This document shows positions 8,143-16,907 of a stretch of DNA of 64,000 bases, piece by piece; position 1 is the first letter of the stretch; each line of letters opens with the position of its first letter. The translations under genes and the position numbers were made by a program. Source of the DNA: Comamonas testosteroni (GTDB taxonomy: Bacteria; Pseudomonadota; Gammaproteobacteria; Burkholderiales; Burkholderiaceae_C); assembly GCF_000761245.1 (NCBI RefSeq), contig NZ_AWOR01000089.1:62001-126000 (forward strand). The letters are read 5' to 3'. Under the pieces are notes generated by a model. The model ran no database searches. It was not told the origin of the DNA and saw only the letters and a list, made by a program, of their open reading frames with translations.

Positions 8143-9336
8143 TCAGGCCTGCAGCACTTCGCCCGGCACCCGTACCCAGCCCTCCATCAGAATGCGGGCG
8201 CTGCGACTCATCAAGGCCTTTGTGACCTGCCATTGACCATGTTCCAGCCTGGCTTCGGCCCCCACACGCAGGCTGCCGCTGGGATGGCCGAAGCGTACGG
8301 ACTGGCGCTGGCCGCCGCCCGCCGCCAGATTGACCAGCGTGCCGGGAATGGCGGCAGCCGTGCCGATGGCGACGGCGGCCGTGCCCATCATGGCGTGGTG
8401 CAGCTTGCCCATGGAAAGCGCCCGCACCACCAGATCGATGTCCTGGGCGGCAATCGCTTTGCCGCTTGAGGCAATATAGCTTTGCGCAGGAGCCACAAAG
8501 CCGATCTTGGGCGTGTGCTGGCGTGTGGCGGCTTCATCCAGATCCTTGATCAGACCCATCCTGAGTGCACCATGGGCGCGAATGGCTTCGAATCTGGCCA
8601 GTGCTACGCCATCGCTGTTGATGGCATCCTGCGGCTCGCAGCCGGTGTAGCCCAGCTCTCTGGCATCTAGAAAAATGGTCGGAATGCCGGCATTGATGAG
8701 GGTCGCGCAAAAGCGGCCGACGCCGGGCACATCCAGCTCGTCGCTGACATTGCCGGTGGGAAACATGGCGCCGCCGTCCTCACCTTCATCGGCGGGATCC
8801 AGGAACTCCAGGGCCACTTCGGCAGCTGCAAAGGTCACGCCGTCAAGTTCGAAGTCCCCGGTTTCCTGCACTTGACCATCGCGGATCTGCACATGGTTGA
8901 TGATGGTCTTGCCGATATTGGCCTGCCAGATGCGGATGGTAGCCACGCCGTTGTGCGGAATGCGCTCGGCCGGAATCAGACCCATGTGGATCGCGCAGGG
9001 GCCAACGGCAGCGCTCAGGTTGCCGCAGTTGCCGCTCCAGTCCACAAACGGCTGATCGATGGAAACCTGGCCGAACAGATAGTCCACATCGTGATCGGCG
9101 CTTGCGCTCTGGCAGAGGATCACGCCCTTGCTGGTGGAGGATGAGGCATTGCCCATGCCGTCAATCTGCTTGCCATAGGGGTCGGGGCTGCCCAGGGTGC
9201 GCAGAAAGATGGCGTCGCGAACAGGGCCGGGCTGCCGGGCCATTTCGGGCAGATCCTGCAGTTTGAAGAACACACCTTTGCTGGTGCCTCCGCGCATATA
9301 GGTAGCAGGAATGCGGATTTGCGAAGTAAGAGACAT
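8143..9336 (-). CDS. prpF: 2-methylaconitate cis-trans isomerase PrpF
   Basis: A 397-residue PrpF/DUF453 protein of the diaminopimelate-epimerase fold. Markers are IPATYMRGGTSKGVFF at the N-terminus, GNCGNLSAAVGP with the first catalytic Cys, and a second Cys in GYTGCEPQ. PrpF works with AcnD in the aconitase-D version of the methylcitrate cycle, isomerising the 2-methylaconitate that AcnD forms. It is the last gene of the minus-strand prpC-acnD set, 53 bases after the 2H phosphoesterase gene. Start 9336 (MSLTSQIRIPATY) gives the usual family length; an in-frame upstream ATG at 9405 would overlap the preceding gene and adds an unconserved extension. Confidence 0.93.
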   Translation of the reverse strand: MSLTSQIRIPATYMRGGTSKGVFFKLQDLPEMARQPGPVRDAIFLRTLGSPDPYGKQIDGMGNASSSTSKGVILCQSASADHDVDYLFGQVSIDQPFVDWSGNCGNLSAAVGPCAIHMGLIPAERIPHNGVATIRIWQANIGKTIINHVQIRDGQVQETGDFELDGVTFAAAEVALEFLDPADEGEDGGAMFPTGNVSDELDVPGVGRFCATLINAGIPTIFLDARELGYTGCEPQDAINSDGVALARFEAIRAHGALRMGLIKDLDEAATRQHTPKIGFVAPAQSYIASSGKAIAAQDIDLVVRALSMGKLHHAMMGTAAVAIGTAAAIPGTLVNLAAGGGQRQSVRFGHPSGSLRVGAEARLEHGQWQVTKALMSRSARILMEGWVRVPGEVLQA

Positions 9337-9389
9337 GGAATGGCAAACAAACAAGATTGTCAAAGCCCAGGCAGGACGAGGGCTCTGGA

Positions 9390-9965
9390 TCAGTGAAACA
9401 GACATAGCTGTTGGGGACGAGGCGGAGAGTCGGAAGCCAATGGCCAGCGATGCAGTACCTGGTAGCGTAACTGCTTGCCTGTGCCGGTTCGCTCGACCAG
9501 CTGAATCTCATCGATCAGCCAGTCAACGGGATCTATACGCCAAGTGGGCAGGGCATGTAGTGCTCTGTAGCTGATGGTGATATGCGGTCTATGGCCGCCA
9601 TCCTTGAAACCGTGGGATTTCAACTCGGTCTGCAGCGTGGTCAGCAGCCGGTTGAAAGGCTCTGGACGTCCGCGGGCACAGAAAGACCAGTGAATTCGCT
9701 CGCCCTTTTCACCGCGAATACGGTTGAAGCTGAGCTCAACGGTCTTCAGTTGCGCTGCTTGCTCGGCATTTCCCGCAGCCAGCAAGGCGAGCAGAGCCTC
9801 TTGCCCGGAGTCAAACGGGCCACACCAAGTCTGGTGCCAGTGATCTGGAGAGAACAGGCGCTCGCCCAGTTCCCTATCAAGGCCCAAAGCGCTGATCCGG
9901 GCACGCAAGCGATGACGTGCCAGGCTTTGAGGCTGGGTGACAATCAGTATGCGTGCCTGGCTCAT
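9390..9965 (-). CDS. 2H phosphoesterase (LigT/ThpR-like RNA 2',3'-cyclic phosphodiesterase)
   Basis: A 191-residue protein with two H-x-T/S-x motifs, HWSF near residue 92 and HITI near 130, the signature of the 2H phosphoesterase superfamily. Relatives hydrolyse 2',3'-cyclic phosphates at RNA ends or act as 2'-5' RNA ligases. A good AAGGAG precedes the start. It is placed between acnD (ends 9975, 9 bases upstream) and prpF, so it is co-transcribed with methylcitrate-cycle genes although no metabolic link is known. It is probably a passenger in the operon. Confidence 0.8.
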   Translation of the reverse strand: MSQARILIVTQPQSLARHRLRARISALGLDRELGERLFSPDHWHQTWCGPFDSGQEALLALLAAGNAEQAAQLKTVELSFNRIRGEKGERIHWSFCARGRPEPFNRLLTTLQTELKSHGFKDGGHRPHITISYRALHALPTWRIDPVDWLIDEIQLVERTGTGKQLRYQVLHRWPLASDSPPRPQQLCLFH

Positions 9966-9974
9966 AGCTGCTCC

Positions 9975-12611
9975 TTAGCTCACTAGTTCAGCCCTTGATG
10001 TGGAGTCGGCTGCGGCGCTGTCCGCCAGAAAGTCCTGGGCAAAGCGCTGCAGCACGCCACCAGCCTCGTAAATCGAGACCTCTTCTGCGGTATCGAGGCG
10101 ACACAGTACCGACACTTCGGTGCAAACACCTGTCGTTCGGTGGATATGAAGTGTAAGCATGGCCTGAGGGCTACGCTGGCCGATGACATCAAAGCTCTCA
10201 GTGCCATTCAACCCCAGTGTGTGGCGGCTCGTGCCGGGCAGGAACTCCAGCGGCAACACCCCCATGCCGATCAGGTTGGTACGGTGGATACGCTCGAAGC
10301 CTTCGGCCACGATGGCCTCCACACCGGCCAGGCGCACGCCCTTGGCTGCCCAGTCGCGGCTCGACCCTTGACCATAGTCGGCTCCGGCGATGATGATCAG
10401 CGGCTGCTTGCGCTGCATATAGGTTTCTATGGCTTCCCACATGCGCAGGGTCCGGCCCTCGGGCTCGACGCGGGCGAGAGAACCCTGGCGCACCTTGCCC
10501 AGGTCGTCCACCACCATTTCGTTGAACAGCTTGGGATTGGCGAAGGTTGCGCGCTGCGCGGTCAGATGGTCGCCGCGATGCGTGGCATAGGAGTTGAAGT
10601 CCTCCTCGGGCAGACCCATTTTGTGCAGATACTCGCCTGCGGCCGAGTCCATCAGGATGGCGTTGGAGGGCGAGAGGTGATCGGTGGTGATGTTGTCGGG
10701 CAGTATGGCCAGAGGGCGCATGCCGCGCAGCCTGCGCTCGCCCGCGAGGGCTCCCTCCCAGTACGGCGGTCGGCGGATATAGGTGCTCTGCGGGCGCCAG
10801 TCATACAGTGCCTCGACCTTCTCGCTCTGGTCTGCGCGGATGGCAAACATGGGTTCATAGACCGCACGGAACTGCTCGGGTTGGACTGCAGCCTTGGCCA
10901 CGGCGTCGATCTCCTCGTCGCTGGGCCAGATGTCCTTCAAGCGGATCTCGCGGCCCTGGAAGAAGCCCAGCACATCGTTCTCGATATCGAAGCGGATGGT
11001 GCCTGCAATCGCATAGGCCACGACCAGCGGAGGCGAGGCGAGAAAGGCCTGTTTGGCATAGGGGTGGATGCGGCCATCGAAGTTGCGATTGCCCGAGAGC
11101 ACGGCCGTGGTGTAGAGGTCGCGGTCGATGATCTCTTGTTGAATCACGGGGTCCAGCGCGCCGCTCATGCCGTTGCAGGTGGTGCAGGCAAAGGCCACCA
11201 CGCCAAAGCCCAGCGCTTCCAGGTCCTGCAGCAGACCGGCTTGTTCCAGATACAGGGGCACGGTCCTGGAGCCTGGGGCGAGAGAGGTTTTGACCCAGGG
11301 CTTGCGCGCCAGACCCAGATTGCGCGCGTTGCGCGCCAGCAGGCCGGCTGCGATCACATTGCGCGGGTTGCTGGTATTGGTGCAGCTGGTGATGGCGGCA
11401 ATGATGACTGCTCCATCGGGCATCTGGCCCTCTGTTTGTGTCCACTCACCGGCAATGCCTTTTGCTGCAAGCTCGCTGGTTGCCAAACGGGCGTGTGGAT
11501 TGGAAGGGCCGGCCATATTGCGCACCACGCTGGACAGATCAAAGCTCAGCGTACGTTCGTATTCGGCATTTTCAAGGCTGTCGGCCCACAGACCTGCCTG
11601 TTTGGCGTAGTTCTCGACCAACTGTACCTGGGCAGGCTCGCGCCCCGTCAGGCGCAGATAGTCGATCGTCTGTTCGTCGATCGCAAACATGGCGGCCGTG
11701 GCCCCATATTCGGGCGCCATGTTCGAGATGGTGGTGCGGTCGCCGATGGAGAGGCTACGCGCGCCTTCGCCATGGAACTCCAGATAGCTGCCCACGACTT
11801 TCTGCTGACGCAGGAATTGGGTCAAAGCCAGCACGATGTCAGTGGCAGTGATGCCGGGCTGCCGCCTGCCAGTGAGCTGCACTCCAACGATCTCGGGCAG
11901 GCGCATCCACGAGGCGCGGCCCAGCATCACGTTCTCGGCTTCCAGCCCGCCCACGCCCACGGCGATCACGCCCAGTGCATCGACATGCGGCGTGTGGCTG
12001 TCCGTGCCAACCAGAGTATCCGGATATGCTTCGCCATCGATAGCATGGATCACAGGGCTCATACGCTCCAGATTGATCTGGTGCATGATCCCGTTGCCAG
12101 GCGGAATCACTTCCACATTCTTGAAGGCCAGTTTGCACCACTCGATGAAATGAAAGCGGTCTTCATTGCGCCGGTCTTCGATGGCGCGGTTTTTCTCAAA
12201 GGCCTGAGGATCGTAGCCGCCGCACTCCACGGCTAGCGAATGGTCCACGATCAGTTGCACGGGCACCACGGGGTTGACCGCGGCTGGGTCGCCGCCTTGC
12301 TCGGCAATTGCATCGCGCAGGCCGGCCAGATCGACGAGAGCCGTCTGACCCAGGATGTCATGGCAGACCACGCGGGCCGGGAACCAGGGAAAGTCGCATT
12401 CGCGCTTGCGTTCAATGATTTGCGTGAGGTACTCGGTCAGGTGGGCCGGATCGCTGCGCCGTACCAGGTTCTCGGCATGGACGCGGCTGGTATAGGGCAG
12501 TGTGGTCCAGCTGCCAGGGCGTATGGCTTCCACAGCAGTTTGCGCATCGAAGTAGTGAAGCTGACTTCCTGGCAGGGGCTTGCGGTAACGCTGGGGTTGG
12601 GGTTTGCTCAT
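9975..12611 (-). CDS. acnD: 2-methylcitrate dehydratase, Fe/S-dependent (AcnD)
   Basis: An 878-residue aconitase-family protein. The three [4Fe-4S] cysteines are visible in ITSCTNTSNP and in CTTCNG; the substrate-binding GADYGQGSSRDWAAKG motif of the swivelling domain is near residue 760. AcnD dehydrates (2S,3S)-2-methylcitrate and needs PrpF as partner, and prpF is two genes downstream. Length is as expected (about 865-870). The first codons overlap the 3' end of the gntR reading frame by 200 bases. Together with prpC this gives the PrpC-AcnD-PrpF route for propionyl-CoA; methylisocitrate lyase is not adjacent. Confidence 0.95.
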   Translation of the reverse strand: MSKPQPQRYRKPLPGSQLHYFDAQTAVEAIRPGSWTTLPYTSRVHAENLVRRSDPAHLTEYLTQIIERKRECDFPWFPARVVCHDILGQTALVDLAGLRDAIAEQGGDPAAVNPVVPVQLIVDHSLAVECGGYDPQAFEKNRAIEDRRNEDRFHFIEWCKLAFKNVEVIPPGNGIMHQINLERMSPVIHAIDGEAYPDTLVGTDSHTPHVDALGVIAVGVGGLEAENVMLGRASWMRLPEIVGVQLTGRRQPGITATDIVLALTQFLRQQKVVGSYLEFHGEGARSLSIGDRTTISNMAPEYGATAAMFAIDEQTIDYLRLTGREPAQVQLVENYAKQAGLWADSLENAEYERTLSFDLSSVVRNMAGPSNPHARLATSELAAKGIAGEWTQTEGQMPDGAVIIAAITSCTNTSNPRNVIAAGLLARNARNLGLARKPWVKTSLAPGSRTVPLYLEQAGLLQDLEALGFGVVAFACTTCNGMSGALDPVIQQEIIDRDLYTTAVLSGNRNFDGRIHPYAKQAFLASPPLVVAYAIAGTIRFDIENDVLGFFQGREIRLKDIWPSDEEIDAVAKAAVQPEQFRAVYEPMFAIRADQSEKVEALYDWRPQSTYIRRPPYWEGALAGERRLRGMRPLAILPDNITTDHLSPSNAILMDSAAGEYLHKMGLPEEDFNSYATHRGDHLTAQRATFANPKLFNEMVVDDLGKVRQGSLARVEPEGRTLRMWEAIETYMQRKQPLIIIAGADYGQGSSRDWAAKGVRLAGVEAIVAEGFERIHRTNLIGMGVLPLEFLPGTSRHTLGLNGTESFDVIGQRSPQAMLTLHIHRTTGVCTEVSVLCRLDTAEEVSIYEAGGVLQRFAQDFLADSAAADSTSRAELVS

Positions 12612-13089
12612 TGTGGTGTCTGTTCGCGGTTTTCAGAGCGCCAGGGCTGTGCGCCGGTGCTCGGTCAGTGGGGCGGAAATCGTCAGAGGAGTACGCGGCG
12701 CGGGGCCCAGGGCCCAGGGCCAGTTGCAGCCTCGCTTGTGCGATGGCATGCAAGTGCTCGGTCAGCTCTGCGCAGCCCCGGGGCTGCTGGCGTTGTAGCT
12801 GCGCAAGATGATGTGCAAGCAAGGTGCACAGCTGCTGGGCCTCGGCCACCTGAGCCGCCGTGAGCTGGGTGACCATCATGCCCCGCCTTGGCTGGGCCGT
12901 CAGCAGTCCTTCATGGCACAGCAGCTTCATGGCTTCGCGCACAGGGGTGCGGCTCACGCCAAACTCCTGCGCCAAAGCGCCGTCGTTGATGTCGGAGCCG
13001 GGCGGCAAGCGGTGGCTCAGAATGCGCTCGCGCAGTTTGTTGGCGATGGCAATGCACAGTGAATGGGATTGCATGGGCTTGGCGGTCAT
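12412..13089 (-). CDS. GntR/FadR-type regulator, effector domain apparently truncated
   Basis: The first 75 residues form a clear GntR winged helix (IANKLRERILSHRLPPGSDI, then EFGVSRTPVREAMKLL and PRRGMMV). About 45 residues resembling the first FCD-domain helices follow (LTAAQVAEAQQLCTLLAHHL). After roughly residue 115 the frame turns into low-complexity sequence and runs 200 bases into acnD in another frame. Only about 130 bases lie between the end of recognisable homology and the acnD start, so a full FCD domain cannot fit. A GGGCCCT tandem sits at the breakpoint. The product may be a bare DNA-binding domain or a decaying gene. It lies between prpC and acnD. Confidence 0.6.
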   Translation of the reverse strand: MTAKPMQSHSLCIAIANKLRERILSHRLPPGSDINDGALAQEFGVSRTPVREAMKLLCHEGLLTAQPRRGMMVTQLTAAQVAEAQQLCTLLAHHLAQLQRQQPRGCAELTEHLHAIAQARLQLALGPGPRAAYSSDDFRPTDRAPAHSPGALKTANRHHNEQTPTPALPQAPARKSASLLRCANCCGSHTPWQLDHTALYQPRPCREPGTAQRSGPPDRVPHANH

Positions 13090-13105
13090 GGCGCTTGGAA
13101 GAGAT

Positions 13106-14293
13106 TTACTGACGTTCGTCGATGGGGATGAACGTCAGATCCTCCGGGCCTGTGTAGTTGGCGCTGGGACGGATGATCTTGTTGTCCTGGCGTTGCTCGA
13201 TGATGTGCGCCGCCCAGCCGCTGGTGCGCGCAATCACGAACAGTGGCGTGAACATGGCAGTGGGCACGCCCATCATGTGGTAGCTGACGGCGCTGAACCA
13301 GTCGAGATTGGGGAACATGTTCTTGGTTTCCCACATCACTGACTCAAGCCGCGCGGCAATGTCATACATCTTGGTGCTGCCGGCTTCATCCGACAGCTTC
13401 TTGGCTACGCCCTTGATGACCACATTGCGGGGGTCGCTCACGGTATAGACCGGGTGGCCAAAGCCGATCACGACCTCCTTGGCATCCACGCGGCGGCGAA
13501 TGTCGGCCTCGGCTTCGGCAGGGTTGTCATAGCGCTTCTGGATCTCGAACGCCACTTCGTTGGCTCCGCCATGCTTGGGGCCACGCAGTGCGCCGATCGC
13601 GCCGGTAATGGCCGAGTACATATCGCTGCCTGTTCCGGCCACCACGCGGGCGGTAAAGGTCGAGGCATTGAACTCATGCTCGGCATACAGATTGAGCGAG
13701 GTATGCATGGCGCGCACCCAGCTCTCGCAAGGCCTGACGCCATGCAGCAGATGCAGAAAGTGACCGCCGATGGAGTCGTCCCCGGTTTCGACCTCGATAC
13801 GGCGGCCCGAGTTGCTGAAGTGGTACCAGTAAAGCAACATGCTGCCCAGGCTGGCCATCAGGCGGTCGGCGATATCGCGCGCACCTGGAAGGTTGTGGTC
13901 GTCTTTCTCCGGCAGCGCGCAGCCCAGGGCGGAGACACCGGTGCGCATCACGTCCATGGGATGGCTGGCGGCGGGCAACTGTTCCAGCGCAGTCTTTACG
14001 CTGCCGGGCAGGCCGCGCAAAGCCTTGAGCTTGGCTTTGTAGGCCTTGAGTTCGGCCTGTGTGGGCAGCTTGCCATGTACCAGCAGATGGGCGATCTCTT
14101 CAAACTCGCAGACCTCGGCAATGTCCAGAATGTCGTAGCCGCGGTAGTGCAGGTCGTTGCCGGTCTTTCCCACGGTGCACAGCGCCGTGTTGCCTGCGGT
14201 CACACCGGAGAGGGCGACGGACTTTTTGGGCTTGAAACTTGCGGCGGCGTGGGGCGTGGCGGTTGGGGATGTTGCGGCGGTCACAGTGCTCAT
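13106..14293 (-). CDS. prpC: 2-methylcitrate synthase PrpC
   Basis: A 395-residue citrate-synthase-family enzyme condensing propionyl-CoA with oxaloacetate. Catalytic regions are visible: HLLVHGKLP, GPKHGGANE with the active-site His, and GFGHPVYTVSDPR with the second His; a conserved Asp lies in the following C-terminal segment. Typical 2-methylcitrate synthase features include the RGYDILDIAE start. It is the first gene of the minus-strand methylcitrate operon, divergent from the short-chain-acyl regulator at 14464, which very likely controls it. A 170-base intergenic region with TTTGC-type repeats separates them. Confidence 0.95.
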   Translation of the reverse strand: MSTVTAATSPTATPHAAASFKPKKSVALSGVTAGNTALCTVGKTGNDLHYRGYDILDIAEVCEFEEIAHLLVHGKLPTQAELKAYKAKLKALRGLPGSVKTALEQLPAASHPMDVMRTGVSALGCALPEKDDHNLPGARDIADRLMASLGSMLLYWYHFSNSGRRIEVETGDDSIGGHFLHLLHGVRPCESWVRAMHTSLNLYAEHEFNASTFTARVVAGTGSDMYSAITGAIGALRGPKHGGANEVAFEIQKRYDNPAEAEADIRRRVDAKEVVIGFGHPVYTVSDPRNVVIKGVAKKLSDEAGSTKMYDIAARLESVMWETKNMFPNLDWFSAVSYHMMGVPTAMFTPLFVIARTSGWAAHIIEQRQDNKIIRPSANYTGPEDLTFIPIDERQ

Positions 14294-14342
14294 GGGTGTC
14301 TCCTTTGGATATGCAGTGCAGGCTCTTGCTGGTCTGCGATAC

Positions 14343-14434
14343 TTCGCAATCTACGCATTTGCTTTTCATGTGCATAGACCTGAATTGGCGAATGCTTGTG
14401 AAGGTGATTGCATGTATTTGCAAATTTTGCGAAT
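14343..14434. promoter_or_regulatory. RamB/ScfR-like operator cluster between prpC and its regulator
   Basis: Within this AT-rich stretch I see TTCGCAA at 14343-14349, the palindrome ATTTGCAAAT at 14416-14425 and TTTTGCGAAT at 14425-14434, the last an inverse match of the first. TTTGCAA-type half-sites are what RamB-family regulators recognise in actinobacteria. The adjacent gene encodes such a regulator, so these are good operator candidates. Which gene each site serves is not decidable by eye. Confidence 0.5.
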
Positions 14435-14463
14435 CTTTGGAGTCAGGAATAGGGAGCGAGTAA

Positions 14464-15939
14464 GTGGCCAAGACATTCATGGGCGTGCGCTTGCGCAGCC
14501 TGCGTGCCGAGCGTGGTCTTACGCAGGCAGCGCTGGCCCAAGCGCTGGAGTTGTCACCCAGCTATCTGAACCAGATCGAGCAGGATCAGCGCCCGCTGAC
14601 GGTGGCCGTGCTGCTCAAGATTCACAGGGTGCTGGGCGTCGATATCCAGCAGTTCTCCGAGGATGAGGAGGCCCGTCTGCTGGCGCAGCTGCGCGATGCG
14701 GTGGCTGCCATGCCACTGCCCGAAGCGGCGGTGCCGCTGCCCGAGCTGCGTGAGGTCGCGGCCAGGCTGCCGCAGCTGGCGCAGACACTGCTGGCCATGC
14801 ACCAGCGCCACCTGGCCGATGCGCAGCGGCTGGAGGCCTTGAGCGCCCATCTGGGCGATGGCCGTGCCGGGCAGGATGCAGGCGGGGCGGTCAATGGCAA
14901 AGGGGCAATGGCAGGCCTGCTGACGCAGCCCTCGCGTCAGATGCCATTCGAGGCTGTGCGTGACTTCTTTTTTGCCCACCGTAATTACTTCGATAGGCTT
15001 GATCGAGCGGCCGAAGCACTGGCTCGACAGGCCGCAGAGCAAGGCGGTCATCTGCAGGATTGGCTGCAATACCGGCTGCAGGCGCAACATGGGGTGATGG
15101 TTCTGCGTGCCCATGCTGGAAGTGCAGAGAAGGCCGGCAGCCATAGGCGCTACGATGCGGCCACGCGTACCCTGTATGTGGCAGCGCAGCTCAGTCCCAT
15201 GCAGCAGGCATTTCAGATGGCCACGCAGCTTGCGCTGCTGGAATTTGATGCACTGATTGCGGCAGAGCTGCAAGGCGCGCCCTGGCAGGACGAGGCCACG
15301 CGGCGGCTGGTGCGCGTGGGTCTGGCCAACTATGTGGCTGGGGCATTCGTGCTGCCTTATGGCGAATTCTTGCGCGCGGCTGAAAGTCTTCGCTATGACA
15401 TCGACCTGCTGGCCAGCCGTTTCGGCGTGGGCTTCGAGACCGTCTGCCACCGCCTTTCCACCTTGCAGCGCGCCGATGCACCGGGTGTGCCGTTTTTCTT
15501 CATTCGCGTGGACCGGGCAGGCAATATCAGCAAGCGCCAGTCGGCCACGCATTTCCACTTCTCCAAGACCGGCGGCACCTGCCCGTTGTGGGGGGTGTAT
15601 GAGGCGTTTACCCAGCCTGGCCGCATCGTTCCCCAGCTCGCCAGCATGCCGGACGGGCGAATCTACCTATGGATTGCCCGCACCATCAGTCATGCCGGCC
15701 CGGGATGGGGTGCGCCGGGCAAGACCTTTTCCATCGGCCTGGGCTGCGACTTGCAGCACGCTGCACGGCTGGTGTATTCCCAAGGCATGGATTTGCGCAA
15801 TACCGCTGCTGCGACTCCCATCGGCATGGGTTGCAAGGTCTGTGAGCGCGGCGCTTGCCCACAACGCGCCTTTCCTTATGTGGCTACACCGCTCCAGGTC
15901 AATGAAAACGAGAGCGGCTTTGTTCCCTATGGGGGCTAG
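14464..15939 (+). CDS. Short-chain fatty acyl regulator, RamB/ScfR type
   Basis: A 491-residue regulator: an XRE-type helix-turn-helix at about 8-62 (GLTQAALAQALELSPSYLNQ), a linker, an IrrE/ImmA-like domain at about 150-330 lacking a clear HExxH zinc site, and the DUF2083-type C-terminus with the cysteine-containing segment CKVCERGACPQRAFP. This architecture is that of RamB/PrpR(Mtb)-like proteins that sense short-chain acyl-CoA and control acetate or propionate genes. It starts with GTG, preceded by GGGAG at proper spacing. Divergent from prpC, it is probably the local activator or repressor of the methylcitrate operon. Confidence 0.9.
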   Translation: MAKTFMGVRLRSLRAERGLTQAALAQALELSPSYLNQIEQDQRPLTVAVLLKIHRVLGVDIQQFSEDEEARLLAQLRDAVAAMPLPEAAVPLPELREVAARLPQLAQTLLAMHQRHLADAQRLEALSAHLGDGRAGQDAGGAVNGKGAMAGLLTQPSRQMPFEAVRDFFFAHRNYFDRLDRAAEALARQAAEQGGHLQDWLQYRLQAQHGVMVLRAHAGSAEKAGSHRRYDAATRTLYVAAQLSPMQQAFQMATQLALLEFDALIAAELQGAPWQDEATRRLVRVGLANYVAGAFVLPYGEFLRAAESLRYDIDLLASRFGVGFETVCHRLSTLQRADAPGVPFFFIRVDRAGNISKRQSATHFHFSKTGGTCPLWGVYEAFTQPGRIVPQLASMPDGRIYLWIARTISHAGPGWGAPGKTFSIGLGCDLQHAARLVYSQGMDLRNTAAATPIGMGCKVCERGACPQRAFPYVATPLQVNENESGFVPYGG

Positions 15940-16036
15940 TAGGTGTTGCTTGCGATCTGAAGCTCGGGCCGAGGCCGGATGGCTGCAAACCGCTGACTAA
16001 AAGCTTTAAAAATTCATTGGAATGCAGTCCTGTATG

Positions 16037-16066
16037 GCGCTTGAAGCTATTGAAGCAATAGCGATG
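16037..16066. repeat. Interspersed repeat copy (ATAGCTTCAAGCGC family)
   Basis: GCGCTTGAAGCTAT at 16037-16050 is the exact reverse complement of 14 bases at 62430-62443. It is followed by the small hairpin GCTATTG-AAG-CAATAGC. Two identical cores in unrelated intergenic regions indicate a dispersed repeat, of a kind common in Comamonadaceae genomes. Confidence 0.5.
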
Positions 16067-16079
16067 CGCGCAAATTTGC

Positions 16080-16098
16080 TTAGTCTTGTTGGACGATG
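16080..16098 (+). promoter_or_regulatory. Candidate TesR operator upstream of the ste operon
   Basis: TTAGTCTTGTTGGACGATG. It shares TTAGTCT-N3-TGGACGATG exactly with the site before tesB and lies 65 bases before the steA start. The core is GTC-N6-GAC with outer half-site GACGAT. Binding by TesR is inferred from recurrence at steroid operons only. Confidence 0.6.
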
Positions 16099-16163
16099 GG
16101 CTGAGGCTGATTTCTTTTTACGCTGTCTCCACGTTTTGATTGCAAATCAATAAGGAGACAAGA

Positions 16164-16895
16164 ATGCGTTTAGCAGGAAAAGTTGCCGTGGTCACAGGGG
16201 CGGGCCAGGGCATGGGGCGAGCGATTGCACAGCGTTTTGCCGATGAGGGAGCCACTGTGGTGGCGGTGGACTTGAATGAAGAAGCTGCCAAGCAGACCCT
16301 GGAAGGCAAGCCTGGTAAGCATCTGGCTCGTTCCTCCAACGTGGCCGACAGCGCCGCGGTCGATGCGCTGTTTGTCGAGATCCGCGAAAAGCTGGGCGCT
16401 GTCGACGTGCTGGTGAACAACGCCGGCGTAGGCTCGGTGGACCAGTTTGCCGATATTCCCGATGCGACCTGGGAGCGCGTGATTGGCGTGAACCTGAACG
16501 GCGCTTTCTACTGCGCCCGCGCCGCCGTCAAGCAGATGCAGCAAGGCAAGGGCGGTGCCATCGTCAATATCTCCAGTACCTCGGCAGTCAGCGGTGACGG
16601 CCCTGCCCATTACTGTGCTTCCAAAGCGGCCCTGATGGGCTTGACCCGCGGCATGGCCAAGGAGCTGGCGTCCAAGAAGATCCGTGTGAACACATTGGTT
16701 CCAGGTCCCACCAACACGCCCATGATGCAGGGCATTCCCCAGGAATGGGCCGACGCCATCATTGCCGGCGTGCCCATGGGGCGCATGGCTGAGCCAGAAG
16801 ACATCGCCAAGGTGGCAGTGTTCCTGGCCAGCGACGACAGCGGCTTTGTGACGGGTCAGAACGTGGCAGTCAACGGCGGCAGCGCCTTCCTCTAA
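16164..16895 (+). CDS. steA: SDR-family hydroxysteroid dehydrogenase, probable SteA
   Basis: A 243-residue classical SDR: TGAGQGMG cofactor loop at 11-18, Asp36 at the end of beta-2 (favours NAD), NNAG at 85-88, and a Ser/Tyr150/Lys154 catalytic set in YCASK. C. testosteroni TA441 has two adjacent SDR genes upstream of tesB: SteA oxidises the 12-alpha-hydroxyl of cholic-acid-derived androstadienes to 12-oxo, and SteB reduces it to 12-beta. Position and family match. The NAD-type pocket here fits the oxidising partner, so I assign SteA; the A/B order is my inference. ATG 16164 follows AAGGAG at 6 bases. First gene of a four-gene operon. Confidence 0.75.
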   Translation: MRLAGKVAVVTGAGQGMGRAIAQRFADEGATVVAVDLNEEAAKQTLEGKPGKHLARSSNVADSAAVDALFVEIREKLGAVDVLVNNAGVGSVDQFADIPDATWERVIGVNLNGAFYCARAAVKQMQQGKGGAIVNISSTSAVSGDGPAHYCASKAALMGLTRGMAKELASKKIRVNTLVPGPTNTPMMQGIPQEWADAIIAGVPMGRMAEPEDIAKVAVFLASDDSGFVTGQNVAVNGGSAFL

Positions 16896-16907
16896 GGAGA
16901 GACAAGC

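Noticed and set aside
10140..12236. A 698-codon plus-strand open frame antisense to acnD
   Set aside because: It mirrors the acnD codons, lacks a ribosome site and has the His/Gly/Ala-rich composition typical of antisense frames in GC-rich genes; acnD has clear motifs.
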